Source of the DNA: Bacteroidales bacterium
GTDB taxonomy: Bacteria > Bacteroidota > Bacteroidia > Bacteroidales > UBA932
Reading direction: 5' to 3'
Assembly: GCA_017626355.1 (NCBI GenBank)
Contig: JAGAIY010000001.1
Span: 1 to 64,000, forward strand
Length of the DNA stretch: 64,000 bases
Of the stretch, positions 36,962 through 46,695 are shown piece by piece (position 1 is the stretch's first letter; every line of letters begins with the position of its first letter). The translations under genes were made by a program, and so were the position numbers. The notes below the pieces were generated by a model. That model did not search any database and was not told the origin of the DNA. It saw nothing but the letters and a program-made list of their open reading frames with translations.

Positions 36962-39838
36962 CTAAAAATTCACTAGAAGCTTGAATTCACCCTGTCTGAG
37001 CGTAACCGATCCGGACAGGAGAGAAGCATTGTCATTAAGGTAATCCCTCCACTGGCCGTCCGGCAGGGTCGCAGTCTGAGTGACCGTGTCGAAGTTTCCT
37101 ACCACATGGAAGGTCTTGCCGTCAACTGTACAGGTAATGGTCTTTACCTTTGCAGACGGAGTCCACTTGAAGTCCGCATCCTGATCGAAGAAGCGAGGAT
37201 TGTCACGACGGAAACCGATAAGGGCAGCATATGTGTCATAGAGAGCCTTGCGGTCAGGATCAGCCATGTAACTGTCGGTCACGACAGGCTTTTCACCTGT
37301 CCTTCCGTTATATTCGATGGAGATATCATAACCGATCTCACCGAACTGCCAGATCATCTTAGGTCCGGGAACAGTGAAGCAGAATGCCGCATTGCATCCG
37401 GCACGACGCATAGCCACCGCATGAGGATCCTCGGACTCGGCATCAACCTCCGGCTCTGCAGGTCTTTCCCCAGCATTCATCAGCCATACGGTCTTCACGG
37501 CAGGACAGAAATATATATCATATGAACCTGCAGCAGGAACATACATGTCCTTTGAACCTGAACCGAGGGTAAGCTCATATGCCTCTCCCACAGTAAGCTT
37601 GAAATTGTCGGAAGCCGCGCCATAATTATATGCATCGTTCCACTCACCGTTACCTCTGATCTTGAAGCGGTCGTCAGCAGTGCACGATACATTCCTGGCT
37701 ACGAAGAACGGCCCGTCCGCCGCCATCGACAGGTCGGAAGACCAGTTCGTCATGGTTCCGCATACACCCCAGCTGACGGAGGTCACATCATTCACAGCAC
37801 CATAGCACAGTCTCTCTTCGTCATGGCTTTCCATGAAACCGACATAACCGCCGAACGGAACTGTCGAACTGCCGGTCCAGATGCCGCTGAAATCGCCTGG
37901 AGCGCCGAGGACAGAACCTCTGTATGCACCATTGCAGTTCCTCCAGACCTTCATTCCCGCCTGGACAAGTTCCTTTTCCTCCTTCTCCTCACAGAAATGT
38001 TCGAGAATGACCACTGCATCGTTCTTGACCGACATTATGTAGTTGTAGTAGCCCTTGAGTATGGCCACACGGGATGCATCATAATTCGATGCACTCGATT
38101 CATTGCTTTTCCTGTTTGTGAAACCTTTGGTAAGGTCGAAGCGGAAGCCGTCGACATCGTATTCCTTAAGAAGGTATGCGAGACTCTGCTTTATGTGGTC
38201 AACGATAAGTTCATTCTCATGGTTGATATCATGGAAGACACTGAACGGATGCGGCGCATCCACATTGAACCAAGGATTGTCGGAAGTTGTCTTGTCGCCC
38301 TGATAATAAAGCTTGGAATATGTGCTGAGCCCGGTAAGATGGTTATACACGACATCAATGATGACAGCGATACCCCTTCTATGACACTCATCAATGAAGT
38401 CCTTGTACATCTCGCGTGTTCCGTAAGCCTTGTCAAGAGCGAAATAATGATTTGGATTGTAACCCCAGCTGAGGTTGCCGTCAAATTCCTGGACAGGCAT
38501 AAGCTCGATGGCATTGACTCCGAGAGCCTCGATATGATCCAGTCTGTCCATCACACCCTTGAGATCCTTTGTTGCAGAGAAATCTCTGATAAGAAGCTCA
38601 TATATCACCAGATCGTCATCATCCTCGACCTTGAAGTCCGAGTATTTCCAGTTGTAAGCCTCCTCATTGATCCTGAAGGCTGATACAAGGGCCTTGGCCT
38701 TCTCAGGGAAAGCCGGAAGGTCAGGGTATGTAGAAGAAGATATATACTGGTCGTTCCACTGGTCATATACTATTTCGGTATATGGATCGCTGAGATAGAG
38801 TTCCGAGCCGCCTGATACACCGACACGGTACTGGAAGCGGTACTCCTTGTCCGGATCGAGACCGTCAACCGTAAGCCACCATGCTCCCTTCGTGTTGTCA
38901 CGCTTCATGGCAGATGAAGCATTGCGCTCCCAATCATTGAAATCACCGACAAGGTAGCAGTACTCATGATGATTGCCGGCCTTGTCCTTCTCAGCAAGCA
39001 CAAATGTCACCGAATTGTCGGAATTTATGTTTATTCCGTACTCCGCTCCTGCCGGAACCGCCTCTTCCACAACAGGATCAGGCTCGAAGACCTCTGCCTG
39101 ATACTTGTTGTCTGTGATATCGAAGAATGTATCCGCTTCCAGACCCTTCAACGAGCCGTCTGCACTTCTTATCACAAGGCCGATCCTGTTTACAGGAGTC
39201 TTGCCGGAAGCGAACCACTCGCGGACAGAAGGCTCAAACTTCAAAGACCATATATTCTCAGCCTCGGCTGTCATTCTGCATTTGTCAAGATTCTGATTCC
39301 ATTCGGCAGGAACATACATCCATTCACCGTCAACGATGACTCCGGCATGAACATATACCTCCCCGGAATACCCTTTGAGAGCGGAAGAAGCCCCGGCCTT
39401 GAAAAAGAGGGTCGCCGCAGCATCCGCATCCGGAGTTGCTGGATCCATGGAAAGACCTTCGGCAAGGTCATCCAGATCAGAAACGCCTGAGCCAGCTTCC
39501 TGCGAGACAGTCACTTTGACATCAGCACAGTCGGGAGCAGAGAAGACAAGCTCCGCCATACGCTCGGAACCGGTATTCCTTATGACAGTCACATTGATGG
39601 ATGTGGAAGTCTTGCCGGAGGTCCTTGCAGGCAGACACCAGTCCGTGCCGGAAGTCTGGTCAAGAGTCCACGACCCTGCATCTGTGACAAGGGTAAGTAT
39701 CTGCGCTCCTCCCTCCGCCTTGAAGCTCAAGGACTGAGGGTCAACCGTCAGCTTGCCGTTCTCCACAATAGGATCAACCTCCTTGCATGAAACCAGAGCT
39801 GCTGCCAATACGGCTATGAGAAAAAGTATGCGTTTCAT
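36962..39838 (-). CDS. Surface GH13 lipoprotein with BACON, CBM48 and a SusE-type module inserted in the barrel
   Basis: 958 residues, in the position of SusG. Lipoprotein signal MKRILFLIAVLAAALVSCKE (Cys18). Domains: BACON-like Ig domain about 30-115 (LTVDPQSLSFKAEGG), an uncharacterised beta domain about 130-255, a CBM48-like domain about 275-370, then the barrel from VIYELLIRDFSATKDL with SWGYNPNHYF, nucleophile D568 (GFRFDLTKG), acid/base E613 (ILEHFCEE) and H672-D673 (MESHDEERL). Right after this third site, residues of about 690-790 are a SusE/F-like starch-binding module (SWGVCGTMTNW, AAGSYDIYFCP, VWLMNAG), after which the barrel resumes (FTVPGPKMIWQFGEIGYD). Probably a surface amylase or pullulanase acting on long starch chains. 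Follows susE by 86 bp. Confidence 0.85.
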   Translation of the reverse strand: MKRILFLIAVLAAALVSCKEVDPIVENGKLTVDPQSLSFKAEGGAQILTLVTDAGSWTLDQTSGTDWCLPARTSGKTSTSINVTVIRNTGSERMAELVFSAPDCADVKVTVSQEAGSGVSDLDDLAEGLSMDPATPDADAAATLFFKAGASSALKGYSGEVYVHAGVIVDGEWMYVPAEWNQNLDKCRMTAEAENIWSLKFEPSVREWFASGKTPVNRIGLVIRSADGSLKGLEADTFFDITDNKYQAEVFEPDPVVEEAVPAGAEYGININSDNSVTFVLAEKDKAGNHHEYCYLVGDFNDWERNASSAMKRDNTKGAWWLTVDGLDPDKEYRFQYRVGVSGGSELYLSDPYTEIVYDQWNDQYISSSTYPDLPAFPEKAKALVSAFRINEEAYNWKYSDFKVEDDDDLVIYELLIRDFSATKDLKGVMDRLDHIEALGVNAIELMPVQEFDGNLSWGYNPNHYFALDKAYGTREMYKDFIDECHRRGIAVIIDVVYNHLTGLSTYSKLYYQGDKTTSDNPWFNVDAPHPFSVFHDINHENELIVDHIKQSLAYLLKEYDVDGFRFDLTKGFTNRKSNESSASNYDASRVAILKGYYNYIMSVKNDAVVILEHFCEEKEEKELVQAGMKVWRNCNGAYRGSVLGAPGDFSGIWTGSSTVPFGGYVGFMESHDEERLCYGAVNDVTSVSWGVCGTMTNWSSDLSMAADGPFFVARNVSCTADDRFKIRGNGEWNDAYNYGAASDNFKLTVGEAYELTLGSGSKDMYVPAAGSYDIYFCPAVKTVWLMNAGERPAEPEVDAESEDPHAVAMRRAGCNAAFCFTVPGPKMIWQFGEIGYDISIEYNGRTGEKPVVTDSYMADPDRKALYDTYAALIGFRRDNPRFFDQDADFKWTPSAKVKTITCTVDGKTFHVVGNFDTVTQTATLPDGQWRDYLNDNASLLSGSVTLRQGEFKLLVNF

Positions 39839-39860
39839 TTCTATCTTATATTTCAGGCAT

Positions 39861-39919
39861 CCTGCAGTCCGGTCAGGGGCTGCAGGCCGTATATGAAGAG
39901 GGCAGCAGCGCCGCCCTCT
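39861..39919 (-). other. Two tandem hairpins between susE and the surface GH13 gene
   Basis: AGAGGGC/GCCCTCT (39897-39919) lies immediately after the susE stop on the minus strand, and CCTGCAG/CTGCAGG (39861-39886) follows. No T-run follows either. They look like intercistronic stability or partial-termination structures that would keep binding-protein mRNA more abundant than enzyme mRNA. Confidence 0.5.
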
Positions 39920-39924
39920 AATGA

Positions 39925-42057
39925 TTATTCAGCGAAAACAACCTTCACCTCAGATGCCTTGAGACCATCCCAAGCAAAAGTGATCGTCGCCTTGAATGTA
40001 CCGGCAGCACCAGCCACGAAATTGTCCGAACCTGTAACTGCAAGGCCTTCAACTGTCGCTCCACCTTCTCCTGCACCGATCCAGTCACCGTTGATGCGAA
40101 CCTTGAATTCGTCACCTTCCGCTACAGTAAGTGATGCAAGTTCATAAGTGTAAGTACCGGCATAGGTAGCCTCGTCTGTAACTTCCTTGCTTACGAATGA
40201 AGCTCTGTCGTTCGCATCGAAGGTAGGGTCATCCCAGCCAAGTGCACTGCCAGAGAAACCTACTACGAATGCCTCTGCAGATGCGTCGATGTAGGTAACT
40301 ACAGCCTCACCTGCATCAGCAGGAGTCTTGCCCTCTGTCATGAAGTATGCCTTTGCACCCTCAACATCAAGATAGATGTCATATGTACCGGCTACAGTCT
40401 TCATGTTGTCACCGCCGGCTGCAAGCTCTACAGCAGCATCAACAGCAAATGCGCCACCGAAGTTCACATCCCAGCCATGAGCGAAACGGAACTTGATCTC
40501 ACCGCCGTCAGGGAGAGCTACACCCTTGCGAACCCAATACTTGCCTTCCTCATCGAGAGCGAGACCCATGTCGAGGTCATCGCCGCCCCAGTTGTTTGTA
40601 GTACCTACGATACCCCATGTCTGTGGAGTCGCAGGAGCTTCAGCACCGGCTGTCATGAAATATGCAGCAGGAATGTCAGGGTTGAGGTAGATGTCATATG
40701 TACCTGCAGCTGGCTTGAAGTTGTCACCACCTGCAACAAGAGCGACCTCAGTATCAGCTGCGAATGTACCACCGAAGTTTACATCCCAGCCGCCGTCGAG
40801 ACGGAACTTGATCTCAGAGCCCTCAGGAAGCTCGACACCGGCAGCAACAAGCCAGCCTGCACCAACCTTCATATCGACATCAGCACCTCCGTTACCCCAG
40901 TCATTGATGGTACCTACGATGCCCCAGCCCTTGTTCTCCACTACAGGAGTATCATCATCTGCAGGAGGGGTGTCGACATTCTCCTCCTGACCGTACATCT
41001 TCTCATCGAAGGTACATGTCACTGCATCGAGGTTGTTCATGTCGAAGTATACGCGGAACTTACCAGGCTCAACCTTGATGTTGTCACCGCCGTTTGAGAG
41101 AGCCTTGATGTCACCACCGAAGTTAACACCCCAGTCAGCATCCATGCGGAACTTCATCTCAGTAGCTGCGGCAACGTCGATATCAGCGTAGAATCTCTGC
41201 TTGTTCTTAGAGTACTCCATCACGATGTCGTTCTCCCAGTCACCGTTAAGACCGATGATACCAACCTGGTTGAATGCATAGTTCTTGCTGAGTGTGAGAG
41301 CAGTTGTGCTGAGTGAGAAGTGGTAGAACCTCATTGTAGTGAAGTTCTTGATGTCTGAACCGCCTGAAGTAACGACAGGGATAGAAGCAGGATCAACGTC
41401 AGCTGTACCTGTTCCACCGAACTCGGCATCCCAGTTTCCAGCAGGAGTGATCTTGAATCCGCCTGTCTTCTCGTCACCTGCACCGAAGTCAACTACACCC
41501 ATGAATACGTCACCGTCCTCTGCAAAGTTCCAGAGATAGAGTGAAGCGTCATGTGCCCAGCCGCAGTAGTTACCGATAACCCATACGTTAGGATATACCT
41601 TCTCGGCAGCTGTAGGAGTTACCTTGGCCTTTACAGGAGCTGCAGGATAAGAAGCGCCAACATTAAGCTTTGCGCTGAGGGTGAAAGTCACCTCACCGGC
41701 CTCGTCGGCAGGAATCGCAAGGTCATTGTAAGCCTTGTTGTTGATGTTTTCCATAGACACGTTCATTGAAGTGCCGGATACACCGCTGAAGAGATTCACG
41801 CTCTTGCCATCCTTAGCCATGTCAAGAGAGTAGTAGATCTGGGTCTTGACACCGAAATCGGCAGCATCCCATGTGAATGTCACAGCCTCAGACTTGTTGT
41901 CAACAGTAACAACAATGTCCTCAACTGCATGAAGGACAGGAGCAACGACATTGTCCGGATTGAACGTCACGAACTCCTCCTTCTGGCAGGCAGCTGTCAT
42001 GCCGACAACCGCAGCCAACATTGTCAAATATTTTGTAATCTTCATTTTCTTATTCAT
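39925..42057 (-). CDS. susE: SusE/SusF-like outer-membrane starch-binding lipoprotein with five modules
   Basis: 710-residue surface lipoprotein without catalytic domain. Signal ends MTAAC (Cys24). Residues 30-150 are the SusE N-terminal Ig-like domain (WDAADFGVKTQIYYSLD). Then come repeated starch-binding modules at about 156-260 (VWVIGNYCGW), 264-355 (VGIIGLNGDW), 377-472 (WGIVGTINDW, AAGTYDIYLNP, AYFMT), 480-575 (WGIVGTTNNW, VAGTYDIYLDV, AYFMT) and a diverged one at 585-710. Modules three and four are nearly duplicates. Classical SusE has two and SusF three such modules, so this is an extended version. The linker at 356-376 is acidic and proline-rich. It follows susD1 by 17 bases. Confidence 0.9.
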   Translation of the reverse strand: MNKKMKITKYLTMLAAVVGMTAACQKEEFVTFNPDNVVAPVLHAVEDIVVTVDNKSEAVTFTWDAADFGVKTQIYYSLDMAKDGKSVNLFSGVSGTSMNVSMENINNKAYNDLAIPADEAGEVTFTLSAKLNVGASYPAAPVKAKVTPTAAEKVYPNVWVIGNYCGWAHDASLYLWNFAEDGDVFMGVVDFGAGDEKTGGFKITPAGNWDAEFGGTGTADVDPASIPVVTSGGSDIKNFTTMRFYHFSLSTTALTLSKNYAFNQVGIIGLNGDWENDIVMEYSKNKQRFYADIDVAAATEMKFRMDADWGVNFGGDIKALSNGGDNIKVEPGKFRVYFDMNNLDAVTCTFDEKMYGQEENVDTPPADDDTPVVENKGWGIVGTINDWGNGGADVDMKVGAGWLVAAGVELPEGSEIKFRLDGGWDVNFGGTFAADTEVALVAGGDNFKPAAGTYDIYLNPDIPAAYFMTAGAEAPATPQTWGIVGTTNNWGGDDLDMGLALDEEGKYWVRKGVALPDGGEIKFRFAHGWDVNFGGAFAVDAAVELAAGGDNMKTVAGTYDIYLDVEGAKAYFMTEGKTPADAGEAVVTYIDASAEAFVVGFSGSALGWDDPTFDANDRASFVSKEVTDEATYAGTYTYELASLTVAEGDEFKVRINGDWIGAGEGGATVEGLAVTGSDNFVAGAAGTFKATITFAWDGLKASEVKVVFAE

Positions 42058-42074
42058 TTAAATGATCCGACACA

Positions 42075-43631
42075 TTAAGCACCGTAACCAGGGTTCTGAA
42101 CGAGATTAGGGTTTGCATATCTGTCACTGTCAGGAATTGGGAAGAGAGCCATGTGGGCAGGACATCCCTGTCCGTCCTTCACGCCGCCTTTCCACTGCCA
42201 TACGAATGAGTCAGATGTGAACTTGCCGAAACGTACGAGGTCTGAACGACGCCATCCCTCAAGATAAAGCTCACGGCCACGCTCCTCGAGGAGGTTGTCG
42301 GCGTTAAGCTCGATTGCAGGCATACCTGCACGCGCACGTACGGCGTCGAAAGCAGCCTTACCGCCGCAGCTTACGCCCTTGAGCTCGCACTCTGCAAGCA
42401 TGAGAAGAGCATCGGCATAACGGAATACAGGGAAGTCTACATCAACAAAACCCTTGTCAGAAGCCGCGCTTCCGTCGCTGTTCACATTCTTGAACTTCTG
42501 GAAGCCCATACCGTTGCTGAATGTAGAGATGTCATCGATTGAGAGAGTATGTCCCTCCTCCCAGAAGAGCTCGCGCTGATCGGCTGCATCGAACATCTCA
42601 TAGAACTCAGGAGTTGTGCGGATACCGCCCCAACCTGATGAGATACCTACTGCTGCAGGGTCCATAGTGTCACCGGTAGCAGCGAAGATGAGATAGTTTG
42701 TAGCACCGTAGCTTGCAGTCTGGGTACCGTTCTGCTCGACAACGAAAATGAGCTCGTCAGTACACTTGTCGTTATCTGCAAGGAAGAGTTCCTGGTAAGC
42801 GTTGTCGCCTGTACCGTGAACTGATGTATGAAGTCTGTACTTGCCTTCAAGGTTCTTGAGGACTGCTGCACAGTCAGCATATCTTGCCTGACCTACATAA
42901 ACCTCAGAGTTAAGGTAAAGCTTTGCAAGAATCATAGCTACCATACCCTTGTTTACGCGGCCGTATTCGCCCTGAGCATAGTCATAGAGAGCGCTGTTCT
43001 CAAGGAGATCCTTGCACTCGTTCTCCACATACTCGTAAAGAGCCTTGCGGTCCCTGTACTCAGGAGCTGTAGAACCTACTGAGTTAGTCTCGTCAGCGAA
43101 TGGGAATCCACCATAGTTGTCGATAGCATCAAGCCAGCAGAGTGCGCGGAGAGCACGTGCCTCAGCGATCCACTGATCCTTCTTAGGAAGGTCGATTGTA
43201 GCCTTGTCTGCCTGGCGGATGAACTCGTTGCAAGCAGAGATCTGATAAGCGATACGATAGTAGAACGCTGCTACGAATACGTCTGAAGTAGTCCAGTTAA
43301 GACCATGGAGGTCCTGGAGAGTCTGGTCATTCCAACCGCAGACAGCCTCGTCTGTAGTAAGGCCGTTGAGGTGGTAGCGTCCACGGAAGTACTGGCTGAA
43401 ACCGCCATCCACACCGGAAATGTTGTTTGCTCCGTTAGGGCCGTATGAGCCTGATGTAGCGAAACCAGTATAGCACTGGGCAAGAAGTGCGAAGTAATCG
43501 TCCTCAGTCTGAAGAGCCTTGTCGGCAGTGTTCAACGCCGGATCGAGCGGAGTAACGTTGAGGTCACCCACGCAAGAAGACATTCCTACTGCAAGAACAA
43601 GAACTCCAAGTATATATTTCAAAGTTTTCAT
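42075..43631 (-). CDS. susD: SusD-like starch-binding lipoprotein (first pair)
   Basis: 518 residues. Signal MKTLKYILGVLVLAVGMSSCVGD with Cys20. It has the conserved SusD parts: NVTPLDPALNTADKALQTEDDYFALLAQCYTG at the N-terminus, RALRALCWLDAIDNYGGFPFAD, MILAKLYLNSEVYVG, and the C-terminal FPVFRYADALLMLAECELKG, LLEERGRELYLEGWRRSDLVRFG and NPNLVQNPGYGA. N-terminal extension and overall length are like B. theta SusD, and it is directly followed by a SusE-like gene, so starch is the likely ligand. It starts 18 bases after susC1. Confidence 0.94.
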   Translation of the reverse strand: MKTLKYILGVLVLAVGMSSCVGDLNVTPLDPALNTADKALQTEDDYFALLAQCYTGFATSGSYGPNGANNISGVDGGFSQYFRGRYHLNGLTTDEAVCGWNDQTLQDLHGLNWTTSDVFVAAFYYRIAYQISACNEFIRQADKATIDLPKKDQWIAEARALRALCWLDAIDNYGGFPFADETNSVGSTAPEYRDRKALYEYVENECKDLLENSALYDYAQGEYGRVNKGMVAMILAKLYLNSEVYVGQARYADCAAVLKNLEGKYRLHTSVHGTGDNAYQELFLADNDKCTDELIFVVEQNGTQTASYGATNYLIFAATGDTMDPAAVGISSGWGGIRTTPEFYEMFDAADQRELFWEEGHTLSIDDISTFSNGMGFQKFKNVNSDGSAASDKGFVDVDFPVFRYADALLMLAECELKGVSCGGKAAFDAVRARAGMPAIELNADNLLEERGRELYLEGWRRSDLVRFGKFTSDSFVWQWKGGVKDGQGCPAHMALFPIPDSDRYANPNLVQNPGYGA

Positions 43632-43649
43632 ATTGTCTTATCCTTTAAA

Positions 43650-46646
43650 TTAGAAGTTAAACTTGACACCAAGGATGTAAGTTCTTGGACGTGGGTAAAG
43701 GTTGTTGTCGATACCGCTGAAGATTTCAGGGTCGAGTCCCTCATACTTAGTGATTGTCGCAACATTCTGGACTGTAGCGTAGATGTTGATACCAAACGCA
43801 CGGTCAAGCTTAGCTGACTTGAACACCTGCGGGAATGTATAGCCGAGGGTCACGTTGTCGAGCTTGAAGAATGAAGCGTCCTTGATATAGTAGTCCGAGA
43901 GGTAGCATGCCTGGCTGAAGTTAGACCAGAGAGCAGACTCGAGACGGTTGCTTGTAAAGCTGTTTGTCCAGAGGTCAGCAAGCATTTCACCGTCAGAAGC
44001 TACGTTGTTGTATACCCAGTTTCCGAGGCTTCCGTGTCCTGAAGCTGCGAGGGTCCAGTTCCTGTAGGTGAGAGTAGTGTTGAGACCCATTGTGAAGTCA
44101 GCTGCCGGCTTGTGGAAGAAGTACTTGTCGTCTGCATTGATGACACCGTTTTCGTCACGGTCAACATATACACCCTCCATAGGACGGCCGTCCTGATCGT
44201 ATACCTGCTGATATACATAGAATGAAGAAGGTGCATGACCTACCTGATGCATCTGGATGTTGTTACCCACACCACCTGAGATACCGCCGGTCTCGACTCC
44301 TGTCTTGTCATTTGGAGAAGCTGTCAGCTTGGTGATCTCTGTGTTGTTGTATGAGAGGTTCGCTCCGATCGACCATGTCCAGTCCTTTGTATCGATGGCC
44401 GTAGCGTTGATGTCGAACTCTATACCCTTGTTCACGAGGCTACCGATGTTTGAGTTGAGGTAGTTTGTGAGGTTACCGAGAGCCGGTACAGGGATGTAGT
44501 TGATCATGTCTGTTGTCTCACGCCAGTAAGCATCAAGGCCCATGGTGATACGGTCATCGAGGAAGCCGAAGTCGAATCCGACGTTCCATGTTGTAGTAGT
44601 CTCCCACTTGAGGTCTGCATTGTAACCGAGAGCAGTGATAGGGTTCACGAGACCGCCGCCGAAGTAATAGTATGAACCAAGGAGGTTGGTGTAGTATGTA
44701 GCCTGAGTGTCATAGTAGCCACCTACGCCCTGCTGTCCTGTCTGACCCCATGAAGCACGGAGCTTGAGGGTTGTGAGGACATCGTTGTCCTTGAGGAAGC
44801 CTTCGTTTCCGATGTTCCATCCGAGAGCCACTGAAGGGAAGAGACCCCACTTGTTGTTTGAGAAACGTGAAGTACCGTCGCGACGGAGAGTAGCTGTAAC
44901 CATATAACGGTTGTCATATGAGTAGTTCAGACGACCGAAGAACGAAACGAGGAAGAGTTCTCCTGCAGGAGTGCTCTCTCCAAGGATTGAGTTGTCGGTA
45001 AGCTTCCATGACTTGTTTGTAGACTTGTAGTAGAACTGCTGCCAAGAGTAACCTGCCATGGCGTCGAAATGGTGACCTCCGTTGAAATCCTTGTTGTAAG
45101 CGATGTAAGCCTCGAGAGTCTTGTCCATACGCTCGTATGTGTAGTCGCTGTGGTAACCTGAACCTGACTGTGCTGTGTCATGGTATGACTGCTCCGATCC
45201 CTGTGGAGACTCGGTGAATCCGTGTGATGAAGCATAGTCCATACCGAGGTTGAGGTTGAGGCGGAGATCCTCAAGACCGTGGATCTTATAGTCGAACTGA
45301 GCGTTACCGATGAAACGTGCGGCGTTGCTCTGGTCCTTCTTCTGGGTGATCATGGCAACAGGGTTCTGAACAGCCATTGTGTTCACGTTGCCTGCACCGT
45401 CACGGTGAACGTAGTAGCCTGCGATACCCTTGTCAGAGCTGTCGAATACAGGGTGGGTAGGGTTCATGCGGACAGCCTGTCCGATAGCGCCCTGGTTGGC
45501 GAAGTTGTTCGCTGTAAACACGCCCTTTCCGTTGAGGCTTACAGTAAGATGATTGTCAAAGAACTGAGGAGTGAGGTTCAATGAAACTGTTCCTCTGTTC
45601 ATCTTGTCTGTCATGAGGACACCCTCCTGAGACATGAAGCCTCCTGATACACGGTAAGGAAGAACCGCTGTCTTGCCCATACCTACACGGCCTGAAACAG
45701 AGAGGTTCGCATCATGTGTATTTGCAAGCTGATAGATCTCCTTCTGCCAGTTTGTATCGGCCTCGCCGAGGGCAGCGATAGCATCAGCATTGAGAAGACC
45801 TGCCTGAACTCTCTCGTTCATGAGGTTACGGAGCTGATCTGCAGAAAGCACATCAACATACTCGCTGACATGGCTGAGGGATGTCGAATAATCGAGATTG
45901 ATCTGAGGGACGCCTGTCTTTGTCTTCGCACCCTTCTTGGTTGTGATGACGATGACACCGTTGGATGCACGTGAACCGTAGATTGCAGTAGCGGAAGCAT
46001 CCTTGAGCACTGAGAACGACTCGATATCGCTTGGGTTGATTGAAGAGAGAGGGTCTGCCATTCCGCTCACACCGTCGTTGCTCACAGGGAGACCGTCGAT
46101 GATGATGAGAGGGTCATTGGTAGCGTTGAGTGACGAACCACCGCGGATACGGATTGTCGCGCCTGCACCAGGGGCACCTGAACCAGGAGTAACGACAACA
46201 CCGGCTGACTTACCCTTGAGGAGGTCTGCAGGTGATGTGATCATACCCTTGTTGATGGCATCTGCCTCGACAGTTGCAACCGAACCGGTCATGTCCTCTT
46301 TCTTTACTGTACCGTAACCGATGACAACGACCTCATCGAGGAACTCTGTATCCTCGCCAAGAGTGACAGTTGCAGGGAGCTGCGATGCCACGAAGGTCTG
46401 TGTTGCATAACCGATGCAGCTGATTTCCACAACTGCATTCTCACTTGAAACGGTAAGGACGTAATCGCCGTCAAGACCGGTCGACACACCGTTTGTCGTG
46501 CCCTGTTCGATGACAGTGGCACCGATGATCGGTCCGACCTGATCCACGACCACTCCTTTAACCTCGTATCCGCCCTGAGCGAATACCTGTGCCCCCCCCA
46601 GTAACGAGATAAGGAGGGCTGCACATAGTGTCATTATTCTATTCAT
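43650..46646 (-). CDS. susC: SusC-like TonB-dependent starch oligosaccharide transporter (first pair)
   Basis: 998 residues, with a signal peptide MNRIMTLCAALLISLLGGAQVFAQ. A CarboxypepD_reg-like domain (YEVKGVVVDQVGPIIGATVIEQG) is followed by the TonB-box stretch (DEVVVIGYGTVKKEDMTGSV), the plug domain (IRIRGGSSLNATNDPLIIIDG, DASATAIYGSRASNGVIVITTKKG) and the barrel with terminal strand PRTYILGVKFNF. It imports maltooligosaccharides together with SusD. It lies 49 bases downstream of malT and 18 before susD1. Its plug is close to that of the second SusC but the barrels are different, suggesting different chain lengths or branching of the glycan. Confidence 0.95.
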   Translation of the reverse strand: MNRIMTLCAALLISLLGGAQVFAQGGYEVKGVVVDQVGPIIGATVIEQGTTNGVSTGLDGDYVLTVSSENAVVEISCIGYATQTFVASQLPATVTLGEDTEFLDEVVVIGYGTVKKEDMTGSVATVEADAINKGMITSPADLLKGKSAGVVVTPGSGAPGAGATIRIRGGSSLNATNDPLIIIDGLPVSNDGVSGMADPLSSINPSDIESFSVLKDASATAIYGSRASNGVIVITTKKGAKTKTGVPQINLDYSTSLSHVSEYVDVLSADQLRNLMNERVQAGLLNADAIAALGEADTNWQKEIYQLANTHDANLSVSGRVGMGKTAVLPYRVSGGFMSQEGVLMTDKMNRGTVSLNLTPQFFDNHLTVSLNGKGVFTANNFANQGAIGQAVRMNPTHPVFDSSDKGIAGYYVHRDGAGNVNTMAVQNPVAMITQKKDQSNAARFIGNAQFDYKIHGLEDLRLNLNLGMDYASSHGFTESPQGSEQSYHDTAQSGSGYHSDYTYERMDKTLEAYIAYNKDFNGGHHFDAMAGYSWQQFYYKSTNKSWKLTDNSILGESTPAGELFLVSFFGRLNYSYDNRYMVTATLRRDGTSRFSNNKWGLFPSVALGWNIGNEGFLKDNDVLTTLKLRASWGQTGQQGVGGYYDTQATYYTNLLGSYYYFGGGLVNPITALGYNADLKWETTTTWNVGFDFGFLDDRITMGLDAYWRETTDMINYIPVPALGNLTNYLNSNIGSLVNKGIEFDINATAIDTKDWTWSIGANLSYNNTEITKLTASPNDKTGVETGGISGGVGNNIQMHQVGHAPSSFYVYQQVYDQDGRPMEGVYVDRDENGVINADDKYFFHKPAADFTMGLNTTLTYRNWTLAASGHGSLGNWVYNNVASDGEMLADLWTNSFTSNRLESALWSNFSQACYLSDYYIKDASFFKLDNVTLGYTFPQVFKSAKLDRAFGINIYATVQNVATITKYEGLDPEIFSGIDNNLYPRPRTYILGVKFNF

Positions 46647-46695
46647 AAGAATTTAGTTTGGTTAATAGATTGATCTGTTTATAATATATTGGTGT

